64,000 nucleotides of DNA from an uncultured Bacteroidaceae bacterium (lineage in GTDB: Bacteria > Bacteroidota > Bacteroidia > Bacteroidales > Bacteroidaceae). The stretch lies in assembly GCA_934293005.1 (NCBI GenBank), contig CAKQYA010000007.1, positions 32,243 to 96,242 of the forward strand, read 5' to 3'. The notes beneath the pieces are model-generated. The model searched no databases. It saw only the letters and a program-made list of their open reading frames with translations, and was not told where the DNA came from. Shown here one piece after another: positions 52,750-61,606 of the stretch (its first letter is position 1; each line of letters opens with the position of its first letter). The position numbers and the translations under genes were made by a program.

Positions 52750-54045
52750 ATGGATACACATACTATTGACAAACTGCTGGCGTTTCTTGATGCCTCACCT
52801 GTGAACTTTCTTGCAGTCAGAAATTGTGCTGACATTCTCGACAAAGCAGGCTTCAGCCGCATAGACCCATGCATGCCTATTGGCAAAGTGAAGGCAGGCG
52901 ACAAACTTTACGCCACAAAAAATGATTCGTCAATCTACGCTTTCCAGATAGGCAACAAACCAATGGACGAGACAGGCTTCCGCATGATTTGCGCTCATGC
53001 CGACTCTCCCACTTTCCGCATCAAGCCAAATGCAGAAATCAATTGCGAGGGAGGTCTGGTGAAACTCAACACAGAGGTCTATGGAGGACCTATCATGTCG
53101 ACATGGTTTGACCGCCCGCTCACATTGGCTGGCAGAGTCGTGGTGAGAGGTGCTGACATCATGCATCCAGACACTCTTCTTCTCCATGTGAAGCGTCCGC
53201 TCATGCAAATAAGCAATCTGGCCATACATTTCAACCGTGAGGTGAACGATGGCGTGAAGCTGAGCAAACAGAAGGATATGCAGCCCATACTTGGCATCGT
53301 CAATGGAGTGTGCGAGAAAGGCAACATGCTCATCAATCTCATTTGTGACGAACTGCATGTGAAAGCAGACGATATACTTGATTTCGACATATATCTCGCA
53401 GATGCCGCACCTGCTTGTCTTTTCGGCATGCATAATGAGTTTGTGTCGTCAGGACGCCTTGATGACCTGTCAATGTGCTTTGCAGGTCTGGAGGCACTTG
53501 TATCTTCGCCTCAGACAGACACCACAAAAGTGCTTGCCATCTTCGATAATGAGGAAACTGGTTCGCAGACCAAGCAAGGTGCGGGCAGTCCGTTCCTCGC
53601 TTCCATGCTGCGAAGGCTGGTTATGGCTCAAGGTGGAAATGAGGAATCCTTCCTGCAGGCTGTTGAGCGCGCTTTCATGGTGTCGGCCGATAATGCCCAT
53701 GCTTGGCACCCTAACTATAACGAGAAATATGACCCTACTAACCATCCTGTGCTTGGTGGCGGACCTGTCATCAAGTTTAATGCAGCGCAGAAGTATGCGA
53801 GCGATGCTGTGTCGGCCGCAGTCTTTGCGGATGTGTGCAAGGAGGCAGGGGTGCCATGCCAGCGCTTTGTCAACCACAGTGATGTGGCTGGCGGAAGCAC
53901 ATTGGGCAATATCCTCGCTTCATCGCTTCCTGTGAGAGGTGTGGATATGGGTAATGCCATACTTGCCATGCACAGTTGCCGTGAGACCGGAAGCGTGGCC
54001 GACCATGAGTATTGCGTGATGGCATTCACAAGGTTTTTCTGTTAA
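52750..54045 (+). CDS. M18 family aminopeptidase
   Basis: Cytosolic metallo-aminopeptidase preferring acidic or other N-terminal residues. The 431-aa protein has the M18 metal ligands in order: His in 'ICAHADSPTFRIKP', Asp in 'GRLDDLSMCFAG', Glu pair in 'FDNEETGSQTKQGAG', Asp in 'VSADNAHAWHPNY', and His in 'FVNHSDVAGGSTLGNI'. It is full length. It is flanked by a 24-bp inverted repeat, whose right arm includes the stop codon. Confidence 0.95.
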   Translation: MDTHTIDKLLAFLDASPVNFLAVRNCADILDKAGFSRIDPCMPIGKVKAGDKLYATKNDSSIYAFQIGNKPMDETGFRMICAHADSPTFRIKPNAEINCEGGLVKLNTEVYGGPIMSTWFDRPLTLAGRVVVRGADIMHPDTLLLHVKRPLMQISNLAIHFNREVNDGVKLSKQKDMQPILGIVNGVCEKGNMLINLICDELHVKADDILDFDIYLADAAPACLFGMHNEFVSSGRLDDLSMCFAGLEALVSSPQTDTTKVLAIFDNEETGSQTKQGAGSPFLASMLRRLVMAQGGNEESFLQAVERAFMVSADNAHAWHPNYNEKYDPTNHPVLGGGPVIKFNAAQKYASDAVSAAVFADVCKEAGVPCQRFVNHSDVAGGSTLGNILASSLPVRGVDMGNAILAMHSCRETGSVADHEYCVMAFTRFFC

Positions 54046-54065
54046 GCAGGTATTCATGATTATTT
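54042..54065 (-). repeat. Right arm of the 24-bp inverted repeat
   Basis: Exact reverse complement of 52669-52692. The TAA stop codon of the M18 gene (54043-54045) lies inside it. Confidence 0.8.
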
Positions 54066-54091
54066 GAAAATAAGATAGCTTCACACCTTGG

Positions 54092-54122
54092 TTTTATAAA
54101 GTAATTTTGAATATCCACTTTC
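54092..54122 (+). repeat. AT-rich dispersed motif, diverged forward copy
   Basis: TTTTATAAAGTAATTTTGAATATCCACTT in structure, read in two parts: TTATAAAGTAATTTTGAA then TATCCACTT. It lies just upstream of the pectinesterase gene. Confidence 0.5.
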
Positions 54123-54129
54123 CTACGTA

Positions 54130-55473
54130 ATGATATATATGCACGCATCAAGCAAAATGGCATTGTTCCTATGCTTATGTTTCTGTTGCCTCTGTTCCGT
54201 TGTGGCACAGACTCCTGACAGTCTCGGACGCATACGCTATAAGTACGACTTTATTGTGCCTGACAACGGCAACTTCGTGGCTGCCATCAAGGCTGCCAAC
54301 AACCGCACAGACAAGAACAAGCGATTCCGCATCTTCATCAAGTCGAGCATGTACCGCATCAAGGGCGAGGGCAATCCCATCAAGATAACAGAGAATGGCA
54401 AAGAACTGATTATCCCAAGTCCGATGACTGTGCTCACAGCTCCCAACACGAGCATATGCGGCGAGGGCTTCAAGCATACCCAGATTGAGTCGATGCCCAT
54501 GCACGAGGGCATCAGCTGCACATCGACGCTGTTTCTCAAAGGAGCCGACAGCACGTATATACAGGATATAGAATTATGGTCCAACTACCGCAACGACCTC
54601 AATGCTTTCGCCAACCGTGCCGTGGCTCTCAACGAGAAGAACTGCAAGGGAAACATCTTCAAAAATCTCTCGCTCATGAGCACGCAGGACACCTATTACA
54701 CCAACGATGGAGGCACCACTTATCTGGAGGACTGCACTATCAAAGGCACTGTTGACTTCATCTGCGGTGGAGGTACGATATATTTCAACCGATGCAACAT
54801 CGAACTGCGTTCTCGTGGCGATGCGGGTAAGCGTGATGTGATATGCGCTCCAGCCACAGAGGCATTCAGACAATATGGATATGTGTTCAACAGTTGCCGC
54901 ATCTATGGCGATTCAGCACAGAATAACCGCTTCATGCTTGGCCGCCCATGGAAGAATGCTCCTCAGGCTGTGTTTCTTGGCACGGTGATGACGATGCGGC
55001 CCGACAGCACAGGGTGGACTGAGATGCATGGCACGCTGCCGCGTCTGTTCGCTGAATATGAGAGCATGGATGATGATTTTCAGATTCTGTCCACATCTGC
55101 CAGACGAAAGCAATACAGGGATAAGAACAACATAAGCACCATTGTTCGCTTCAATATGCTTCTATCTGATGATGAGGCTGATAAGTATGATATTGACAAG
55201 GTGTTTCCTGGATGGCATCCCGATGTGAGAGCCCAGCTCATAGATCCTCCAGTGGTGCAGATAAAAGGAAGAGGAACCATTTATTGGGACGATGTGCCTG
55301 ATGCATGCCTCTATGCTGTGTGCAAGAATCGCGATGTGGTGGCTTTCACTACCGTACCTCACTATAATGTGCCACGTGGCACAGCAGAAGGGTCTTGCTA
55401 CTCGATACGTTGCGCCAACTTCTATGGAGGACTGGGCGATAGCAGCAATGAGGTGGTTTATCCTAATAGATGA
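54130..55473 (+). CDS. Pectinesterase-like protein (CE8)
   Basis: Predicted secreted right-handed beta-helix enzyme that removes methyl groups from pectin. The 447-aa protein has a signal peptide ending 'CSVVA' before Gln, and CE8 catalytic motifs: 'LMSTQDTYYTNDGGTTY' (Gln and catalytic Asp), 'GTVDFICGGGTIYFN' (second Asp) and 'MLGRPWKNAPQAVFL' (Arg). The last ~80 residues form an extra C-terminal region ('RGTIYWDDVPDACLYAVCKN') like a fibronectin-type module. No polysaccharide-utilisation genes surround it. Possible starts at 54130, 54139 and 54157 all give a signal peptide. Confidence 0.85.
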   Translation: MIYMHASSKMALFLCLCFCCLCSVVAQTPDSLGRIRYKYDFIVPDNGNFVAAIKAANNRTDKNKRFRIFIKSSMYRIKGEGNPIKITENGKELIIPSPMTVLTAPNTSICGEGFKHTQIESMPMHEGISCTSTLFLKGADSTYIQDIELWSNYRNDLNAFANRAVALNEKNCKGNIFKNLSLMSTQDTYYTNDGGTTYLEDCTIKGTVDFICGGGTIYFNRCNIELRSRGDAGKRDVICAPATEAFRQYGYVFNSCRIYGDSAQNNRFMLGRPWKNAPQAVFLGTVMTMRPDSTGWTEMHGTLPRLFAEYESMDDDFQILSTSARRKQYRDKNNISTIVRFNMLLSDDEADKYDIDKVFPGWHPDVRAQLIDPPVVQIKGRGTIYWDDVPDACLYAVCKNRDVVAFTTVPHYNVPRGTAEGSCYSIRCANFYGGLGDSSNEVVYPNR

Positions 55474-55502
55474 CATTGTGTATTCATGTCATATATATAA
55501 TA

Positions 55503-55534
55503 TTTGAAGGCACAATGATATTCCAATAGGTTTG
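55503..55534 (+). promoter_or_regulatory. Promoter upstream of the sigma-TonB operon
   Basis: TTTG at 55503-55506, 20 bases, TAGGTTTG at 55527-55534: a full consensus match, about 225 bases before the first gene and upstream of the strong hairpin. Confidence 0.5.
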
Positions 55535-55584
55535 TACAGCCAAAACATAATAACTGAATTTTGTAGTCAAAGAAACAAATAATT

Positions 55585-55626
55585 ATGAACACCTACTTAT
55601 AAAATAATTTTGAACACATACTTATT
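55585..55626 (+). repeat. AT-rich dispersed motif, tandem copy
   Basis: TGAACACCTACTTATAAAAT followed by AATTT and a second TGAACACATACTTAT. The unit contains TAATTTTG, a perfect -7 box. Confidence 0.65.
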
Positions 55627-55633
55627 ATATTGT

Positions 55634-55693
55634 ATTGCTGTCTGGTAAACTTTTTGAGCACAAAAGGTTTACCGGACAGCAATATTTTTTTTA
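55634..55693 (+). terminator. Strong terminator/attenuator before the sigma-TonB operon
   Basis: A 23-bp stem with two G-T pairs (55634-55656 with 55661-55683), a 4-nt loop and a run of eight T residues. It ends pectinesterase transcription; because a consensus promoter lies upstream, it may also attenuate the next operon. Confidence 0.85.
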
Positions 55694-55759
55694 ACATTTA
55701 TTAGATGTGAAGATTCGGGGTTTCTTGCGTTATACAAACAGAAACTCCAAACAACGGAT

Positions 55760-56773
55760 ATGATGGAAAAAAACGTAATGACAGAAATAGAGTTCAAGCT
55801 GATGGTTGAACGGATGCGCCCCCTGCTGATGAGGATGGGACGTGAGTTCTTCGGCTCCGACACCGAAGCAGAGGAAGTTGTGCAGGAGACATGGCTCAGG
55901 GCATGGAACGTGCGCGAGCGGGTGGTGCTCACTGATGCCTATGTAATGCGCATTGCCCGCAACTGCTGTGTCTCGATGTGGCGCAGACAGCGTGAGGAGG
56001 TGGAACTGGCCGACGGGTCAAGCGCCGCCATCACCAAAGTCACGCCAGAGGAAGAATTGGAAGAACAAGAAAACTCGGAGTGGCTCGCTTCTCGCCTCCA
56101 GCGTCTACCAAAGGCAGAGCGCGAGGTGTGGCAGCTCTTCTACGACAAGGGGCTGACGGTCGAGGAGATTGCCGAGGCACGCAGTATCTCCGTGGCTACC
56201 GTCCGTAATACCATCTCCTGCGTCCGCAACGCCCTGCGCATCGCCTTTCGCCATCGCTTCTTCACTCTGCGGCAGTTGATAGTCTTCGCTATTATTGCGT
56301 TGGCAACAGGAACTGTTGTGGCCGCTATCCTCATACCAAGTTTTCATTTCGTTAATGATAAAAAACAAAATGAAATAGAGCAATCTGGTGACACTACCAT
56401 ATATAATATGCAGAAAATTATGCCATCATATCCAGATGGCATAGATGCTTACCACGATTTCTTATCGCATAACATCCACTATCCAGAGGACGCTTTGACT
56501 GATAGTGTAGAGGGCAGAGTCTTTATTAGAGTAGTTGTGGAGAAGGATGGTCGTTTGACACATCCTGAAGTACTTAGTTCCCCCGATTCTCGATTGACGC
56601 AAGAAGCCTTGCGACTAATCAGTATCGCCCCAAAATGGGAGCCATCTCGAATTGACGCTAAGATTATACGCAGTAAGATTTGCTTGACTTTTAATTTCTC
56701 GTTAGAATTAAAGAACTTAGACTTCACAAAGAATTCAATGAGGGAAATAAAGCACGATTTTTATTATGAGTAA
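55760..56773 (+). CDS. Membrane-tethered ECF sigma factor fused to a TonB C-terminal domain
   Basis: A 337-aa fusion. Residues 8-80 are sigma region 2 ('GSDTEAEEVVQETWLRAWN', 'YVMRIARNCCVSMWRRQ'); residues 108-165 are sigma region 4, with HTH 'LTVEEIAEARSISVATVRNT'. A basic stretch (RHRFFTLRQ) precedes one membrane helix (about 172-194), giving sigma inside and the rest outside. Residues 224-314 match a TonB C-terminal domain: 'SYPDGIDAYHDFL', 'YPEDA', 'GRVFIRVVVEKDGRL', 'APKWEPSRIDAKIIRSKI'. The frame is continuous. No anti-sigma gene is present. The next gene encodes a TonB-dependent-receptor-like barrel 18 bases on, suggesting that the receptor and sigma factor communicate directly. Base composition changes near the junction. 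Confidence 0.85.
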   Translation: MMEKNVMTEIEFKLMVERMRPLLMRMGREFFGSDTEAEEVVQETWLRAWNVRERVVLTDAYVMRIARNCCVSMWRRQREEVELADGSSAAITKVTPEEELEEQENSEWLASRLQRLPKAEREVWQLFYDKGLTVEEIAEARSISVATVRNTISCVRNALRIAFRHRFFTLRQLIVFAIIALATGTVVAAILIPSFHFVNDKKQNEIEQSGDTTIYNMQKIMPSYPDGIDAYHDFLSHNIHYPEDALTDSVEGRVFIRVVVEKDGRLTHPEVLSSPDSRLTQEALRLISIAPKWEPSRIDAKIIRSKICLTFNFSLELKNLDFTKNSMREIKHDFYYE

Positions 56774-56791
56774 TACCATATTATATAAATA

Positions 56792-59506
56792 ATGCACAGA
56801 CACATCACCACAATCATCCTTGCCCTCGTGGCATTGACGGCCAATGCGCAGAAGACCGTCATTGAGGGCATCGTGCTCGACACACAGGGCAAGGTCGTGG
56901 ACGCTTACGTAACCGTGGGACTGAAGGGTATGGGCAATATTCTGGGCTTTGCCGACATCGATAATAAAGGACACTACAAGTTGGAATTTACCACACAGGC
57001 TGATTCCGTGACCGTCACGGCCTCGGGTCTTGCTATTGGCAACGAAGTGAAAGTGGTGAATAACAGTTCGCAGCGGGTAGATTTTCGTGTCAGCGAGAAG
57101 ATCGTGCAGCTGAAGGAGGTCAGTGTCCGTTCGCAGAAGATTCGGCAGAACGGCGACACGCTGAACTACCTCGTTGGAGCTTATCAACAGCAGGGGGACC
57201 GTGTCATCGGCGATGTGCTGAAGCGTATGCCCGGCATAGAGGTGTCGCAGAGTGGCGGCATCAAGTTCAATGGCAAAAGCATCAGCAAATTCTATGTGGA
57301 GGACATGGACTTACTACAGGGTCGCTATGGACTCGCCACCCACAACATCAACGCCTCAGATGTGGCCACCGTTCAGGTGTTGGAGAACCACCAGCCCGTA
57401 AAAGCATTGCAAGGAAAGACGCTGACCGACAACGTGGCCATCAACCTAAAGCTGAAGGACTCCGCCAAGGGAACGGTGGCCATAAACACCATGCTCGGCG
57501 GCGGCGTTCAGCAGGCAGGCGGCTGGCATATAGGCAGTCCCACGCTCACCGATGGTCAGACCATCATAGGTCAGAATCCGCTTTGGACTGCTGAGGTCGT
57601 GGGAATGCACTTCGCTAAGCGCCACCAGAACATGACATTATATAAAGGTAACAACACAGGCGATGATGTGTCAGCGGAACTCACCCAGCACTATTCGGGC
57701 ATCAATAGTGTCAACCTCTATCCATTCTGCCCCATTGGTGCCATCATGCCCAGCGGCTCCGGCCTGCCGCAGAAGTATACCTTCGACAACCATAGCAATA
57801 TTCTGACCATAAACCACTTGGAAAAGGTGACCAAGGATTCTGAAATAGGAATCAATGTAGCCTACCACAACGACTGCATACGCCGTGAGGGCAACAGTGT
57901 GGGCGACCAGTTTGTCAGCGACGACTGCCGACTGCTGACCTCTGAGACCATGACCAGCGAGACGATGGTAAACAACCTGAACATTCAGGCACGTTACAAC
58001 TGGAATGCATCTAACGGCTTTCTGGCCGACGTGCTGAAGTTTGACATCAACTGGAACAGCGACCGTGTGGACGGTCTGCTTTCCTCCGAGCTCACAGGAG
58101 CCGGTCCAATGAACTTCGGTAATGAGCGCGTCCGCCAGCACTTCAACCGCCAGCAACTCTCCGTTTCCAATACCTTCAACACCATCCGCAACCTCGGCAA
58201 GCATACGCTCGACCTCCATTTCTCAGCAGGCTACTCGCAGCGTCCCAACACCCTCACCGCCAGCATCGATTCGCTGCTTCAAGGCACATTCACCGCCTAT
58301 CAGCAGGACGTGACCTCGCGCCACATCGTTGGCGACTTCCACACCAACTATGATTTCCGTTTCGGAGCGTTCACACTGAACTATGGCGTGGTGGCACATG
58401 CCAGTCTGCATGGCATAGAGACCTATCTTGACGGATTTGATATGGGTAAATATTCGGCACGTAATGACCTTTGGTACAACAGCTACGAACTCGTGCTCGG
58501 GCAACACTATAAGTATGAGCAAGGTCGCTGGCGATTGTCGTTGGGCTTTCCTCTGAATCTCTACACGCAGACGCTTGACGATCGTATCCGCGATGACTGC
58601 CACAGCTACGTTCATCTGCTTGTCACGCCCACGTTCTCTGCAAGCTACGAGTGGCGCGACTGGACTGCCAACGCCTATGCCAACTACTCCAAGACAGTGG
58701 GCGATCCGGGCGGCATATACAGTGGCTACATCATGAACAACTACCGCTCATTCCAACGCAGCTACGTTGAGCAACTGTCGGAGACCGATCGCATGGGAGC
58801 AAGTGCCAGCATCGGTTATCGCAGCGCACTCACTGCGACCTTCTTCTGCATTAACGGTAGCTACAGCCACAGCCACGACAACCAGATTTACAGTACCGTC
58901 TATCAAGGAGCAACGAGTGTAGTGCAAGCCGTTGACCAGCGCACTGAGGCCGACAGCTACAGCCTCAGTTTTGACAGCAGTAAGGGCTTCGATTTGCTCC
59001 AGTCCACGCTCCGCGCCTTCGGTGGTTACAGCTACTCCACAAACCAACGGCTTATTGGCGGCAAGGTCTATCCCTTCCATTTGCGCTCAATCAGCATCGG
59101 TGCAGGTGGCACCATCACCCCCTGGCCCTGGTTCAACTTTGTTATCAGTAGCGGCTACTCATGGAACATCAGCCAGACCAACGACACCAGCGACAAACTT
59201 GCCCAGACCGTGCGCTCTGCAACTCAGCGGCTGAAGGTGAACGTCTATGTGACCAAGCAACTTACCCTTGCTGCCACTGTGGAGGACAACTACACCAACC
59301 TGACTGCTGAGAACCGCCACGCCTGGTTCGGCAACGCCACCACCAAACTCAAGCTGAAGCACATCGACCTGGAGCTTCAACTTAACAACCTCTTCGACCA
59401 GCGCTGGTACACCCGTGTCAACTACAGCGGCCTCGACATCTATGCCCATACCTCGCAACTGCGTCCCCGCAATGTCGTGTTCAGCGTCAGATTCAAACTA
59501 TTATAA
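56792..59506 (+). CDS. TonB-dependent-receptor-like outer-membrane protein
   Basis: A 904-aa protein: signal peptide (residues 1-19, Gln20 next), a carboxypeptidase-regulatory-like domain (about 22-105, 'IEGIVLDTQGKVVDAYVTVG'), a plug-like domain (about 135-230, 'IGDVLKRMPGIEVSQSGG' and 'NINASDVATVQVLENHQPVK'), then a large beta-barrel ending '...FSVRFKLL'. It lacks the STN signalling domain of FecA-type receptors. It begins 18 bases after the sigma-TonB gene and precedes two GLPGLI genes by 12 bases; receptor-GLPGLI pairs are common in Bacteroidetes. Ligand unknown; a peptide or glycan fragment is possible. Confidence 0.82.
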   Translation: MHRHITTIILALVALTANAQKTVIEGIVLDTQGKVVDAYVTVGLKGMGNILGFADIDNKGHYKLEFTTQADSVTVTASGLAIGNEVKVVNNSSQRVDFRVSEKIVQLKEVSVRSQKIRQNGDTLNYLVGAYQQQGDRVIGDVLKRMPGIEVSQSGGIKFNGKSISKFYVEDMDLLQGRYGLATHNINASDVATVQVLENHQPVKALQGKTLTDNVAINLKLKDSAKGTVAINTMLGGGVQQAGGWHIGSPTLTDGQTIIGQNPLWTAEVVGMHFAKRHQNMTLYKGNNTGDDVSAELTQHYSGINSVNLYPFCPIGAIMPSGSGLPQKYTFDNHSNILTINHLEKVTKDSEIGINVAYHNDCIRREGNSVGDQFVSDDCRLLTSETMTSETMVNNLNIQARYNWNASNGFLADVLKFDINWNSDRVDGLLSSELTGAGPMNFGNERVRQHFNRQQLSVSNTFNTIRNLGKHTLDLHFSAGYSQRPNTLTASIDSLLQGTFTAYQQDVTSRHIVGDFHTNYDFRFGAFTLNYGVVAHASLHGIETYLDGFDMGKYSARNDLWYNSYELVLGQHYKYEQGRWRLSLGFPLNLYTQTLDDRIRDDCHSYVHLLVTPTFSASYEWRDWTANAYANYSKTVGDPGGIYSGYIMNNYRSFQRSYVEQLSETDRMGASASIGYRSALTATFFCINGSYSHSHDNQIYSTVYQGATSVVQAVDQRTEADSYSLSFDSSKGFDLLQSTLRAFGGYSYSTNQRLIGGKVYPFHLRSISIGAGGTITPWPWFNFVISSGYSWNISQTNDTSDKLAQTVRSATQRLKVNVYVTKQLTLAATVEDNYTNLTAENRHAWFGNATTKLKLKHIDLELQLNNLFDQRWYTRVNYSGLDIYAHTSQLRPRNVVFSVRFKLL

Positions 59507-59518
59507 ACCAATATCAAT

Positions 59519-60385
59519 ATGTACAGAAGATTTTATGTCATCATACTCGCTATCGCTGCTGTCTGTGGCGGGGCATGGGCGCAGCCCAAAGTGAACGGGC
59601 GTGTGCCAACCCGCGAAAAGAGAGGCTATGACCAGCAGATTGTCATTGACACAGCAAACGTCCGTGTACTCTATGCCCTTAATGCCAAGGACATCAAGGA
59701 TGAGAATACTTACATCGATCTTGGTAAACTGGAGGTGGGCAAGCGTGTCAAAAAGTATAGTAGCGAATTTATAGACCTGTCCGATGAGGAAGCTGTCAAG
59801 TGGAAGAAGAAAACAGGACACGCTGGCTATGTGCCAAAGAGCTTTTGGATTGGTGGAAGACCAGAACTACGTGAGAACTGGAGTGAGTTGGTTTTTTCTG
59901 ATTACTTTATCCGGGGCAACGAACTAAAAGAGTACGCTTGTTTTCCTCTTTGGGCGGAGCGTGAGAACAGCAGCTACACAGAGCCGTGGCCGCTGATGCA
60001 ATGGACGCTGACAAACGAGCATCAGACCATCCTCGGCCACCGCTGCCAGAAAGCTACGTGCCGTTTTCGTGGCCGCGACTTCGTGGCGTGGTTCGCAGTA
60101 GATGTTCCAATCAATGGCGGGCCGTGGAAGTTAGGCGGACTGCCCGGCTGCATCCTCAAAGTTTATGATACGAAGAAAATCTACGTTTGGGAGGCTGTGG
60201 CCATAGAGCGCGGCACTTACCAAATAATGCAGTACCCTGATAAACTATATCCTAAATCGACCCGCAAGAGCGTGTGGCAGCGGCAGATGAAATACTCCGA
60301 AGATTACTTGAATGCCATCGGCAGAACGAGTTGGGAAGACCATCACCGTCCAAAGGTGAATTTTGAGTCGATAGAGAAGGAATAA
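59519..60385 (+). CDS. GLPGLI family protein 1
   Basis: A 288-aa exported protein of unknown function: signal peptide (1-21, then Gln22), and the family hallmark GLPGCILKVYD (GLPG at 207-210). 'TILGHRCQKATCRFRGRDF' and 'AWFAVDVPINGGPWK' come just before it, matching the usual layout in which the protein sequence is conserved around the tag. Two Cys in that segment may form a disulfide. It is 12 bases from the receptor gene and 12 from its sister gene, so these are surely co-transcribed. Confidence 0.85.
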   Translation: MYRRFYVIILAIAAVCGGAWAQPKVNGRVPTREKRGYDQQIVIDTANVRVLYALNAKDIKDENTYIDLGKLEVGKRVKKYSSEFIDLSDEEAVKWKKKTGHAGYVPKSFWIGGRPELRENWSELVFSDYFIRGNELKEYACFPLWAERENSSYTEPWPLMQWTLTNEHQTILGHRCQKATCRFRGRDFVAWFAVDVPINGGPWKLGGLPGCILKVYDTKKIYVWEAVAIERGTYQIMQYPDKLYPKSTRKSVWQRQMKYSEDYLNAIGRTSWEDHHRPKVNFESIEKE

Positions 60386-60397
60386 ACAAGCATCATC

Positions 60398-61261
60398 ATG
60401 AACAAGAGAATCATCACCACAATCCTTGCCGTAATAGCCATTTACGGAGGGGCAAATGCGCAACAGAAGCAGGGACATGTCATGAGACCCTCATCAAAAG
60501 GCATGGAACACCCTACCGAGATTGGAAGGGCGCAAGTAGAAGTCATGTATGCGTTTAATGCAGAGGACATCAGCGACGAGCATACATACATAGACCTGCA
60601 CGTGCTACGTGCTGGAAAAGACATCAGCAAGCATTACAGCCGTTTTCTGGAGTTGAACGATTCGCTGGCTGACGATTTCAACAAGCGCAATCCGAATGCG
60701 AGTGGCCGCCCCAGAGTATTCTGTTCTGATGGACGTAACCATGACTATTGGAGCGAATACCAGTTCACCGACATCTACACGGAGAATGGCAAACGCACTT
60801 TCTACGCATGGATGCCACAATATATGGAACGATATAATGCTTACTACATAGAACCAGTACAATATCAGCAGTGGACATTGCATGATGAGCGCCAGACCAT
60901 CCTCGGCCACGAGTGCCAAAAAGCAACATGCCATTGGCGTGGCCGCGACTTTGATGCGTGGTTCGCTGTTGACATCCCTGTGCGCCTCGGCCCATGGTCG
61001 TTTTGCGGTCTGCCTGGACTGATACTGAAGCTCAGTGACGCACGGCAGCTCTACACATGGGAGGCTGTCAGCCTGCGCTCTGGCACGTTCCCTATAACCA
61101 AACGTAAGTACGATGGCTTTAGCAAGGACAGCCGTGCCCACGTTCATCAGTTGCAAGTGGCCACCAACCGTGACTATCTGAAAACAAGTGGGGCACGTAA
61201 TATGGAAACTGGGCGACTGAAGTCGGATCCGCATCCGTATGCCCCCTTAGAGTTAGAGTAA
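60398..61261 (+). CDS. GLPGLI family protein 2
   Basis: A 287-aa exported paralogue of the preceding protein: signal peptide (ending 'GGANA', Gln next), 'TILGHECQKATCHWRGRDF', 'AWFAVDIPVRLGPWSF' and the signature CGLPGLILKLSD (GLPG at 204-207). Sequence and spacing point to tandem duplication; the two differ in the N-terminal half. It ends the operon. No terminator hairpin could be placed within 50 bases. Confidence 0.85.
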   Translation: MNKRIITTILAVIAIYGGANAQQKQGHVMRPSSKGMEHPTEIGRAQVEVMYAFNAEDISDEHTYIDLHVLRAGKDISKHYSRFLELNDSLADDFNKRNPNASGRPRVFCSDGRNHDYWSEYQFTDIYTENGKRTFYAWMPQYMERYNAYYIEPVQYQQWTLHDERQTILGHECQKATCHWRGRDFDAWFAVDIPVRLGPWSFCGLPGLILKLSDARQLYTWEAVSLRSGTFPITKRKYDGFSKDSRAHVHQLQVATNRDYLKTSGARNMETGRLKSDPHPYAPLELE

Positions 61262-61535
61262 AACCCATACGTTGTTCCTATGATGTATCCTTCTCGCTCG
61301 CTTTTTCCTGACTTCGTCATTGCGTCACACCCATAATTATCTTCAAATAAACTTGCTATTTTCTGCAGCCTTGCCATCAGCATGGTTTTTGTATAAGCAT
61401 CCTTGTTAAGAGTTCGTTTGATTTGTGTCGTTGTGATTATCCTTGCCAAAGCAAGCACCTCCTTTCCATCCCATGTGCGTATAATGACAAAGGTCATGGA
61501 AACAATTTTTTCGTCAAAAAAGGGTAAGGATACAT

Positions 61536-61557
61536 GGCAAAGTATCCTAAGATACTT
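61536..61557 (-). repeat. Single copy of the 22-bp repeat unit
   Basis: Exact reverse complement of 21373-21394 in the tandem array, over 22 bases. Confidence 0.85.
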
Positions 61558-61606
61558 TTTCATGGGTGTTACATGCTGAAAAAAAACAAGTCAAGAATTC
61601 GTGACA

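Larger units (their letters stand above)
55474..55759. other. Intergenic region before the sigma-TonB operon
   Basis: These 286 bases carry a consensus promoter (55503-55534), a tandem copy of the AT-rich motif (55585-55626) and a very stable hairpin with T-run (55634-55693), so the operon may have a leader that passes through a terminator. Confidence 0.6.

Noticed and set aside
55700..61261. FecR-like anti-sigma gene in the operon
   Set aside because: Searched between and around the four genes on both strands; spacers are only 12-18 bases and no such ORF exists.
61174..61563. 129-aa antisense ORF starting in the 22-bp repeat
   Set aside because: Its start lies in repeat sequence, its end overlaps the GLPGLI 2 gene and no family was recognised. 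A gene remnant is possible, but evidence is too weak for a gene call.
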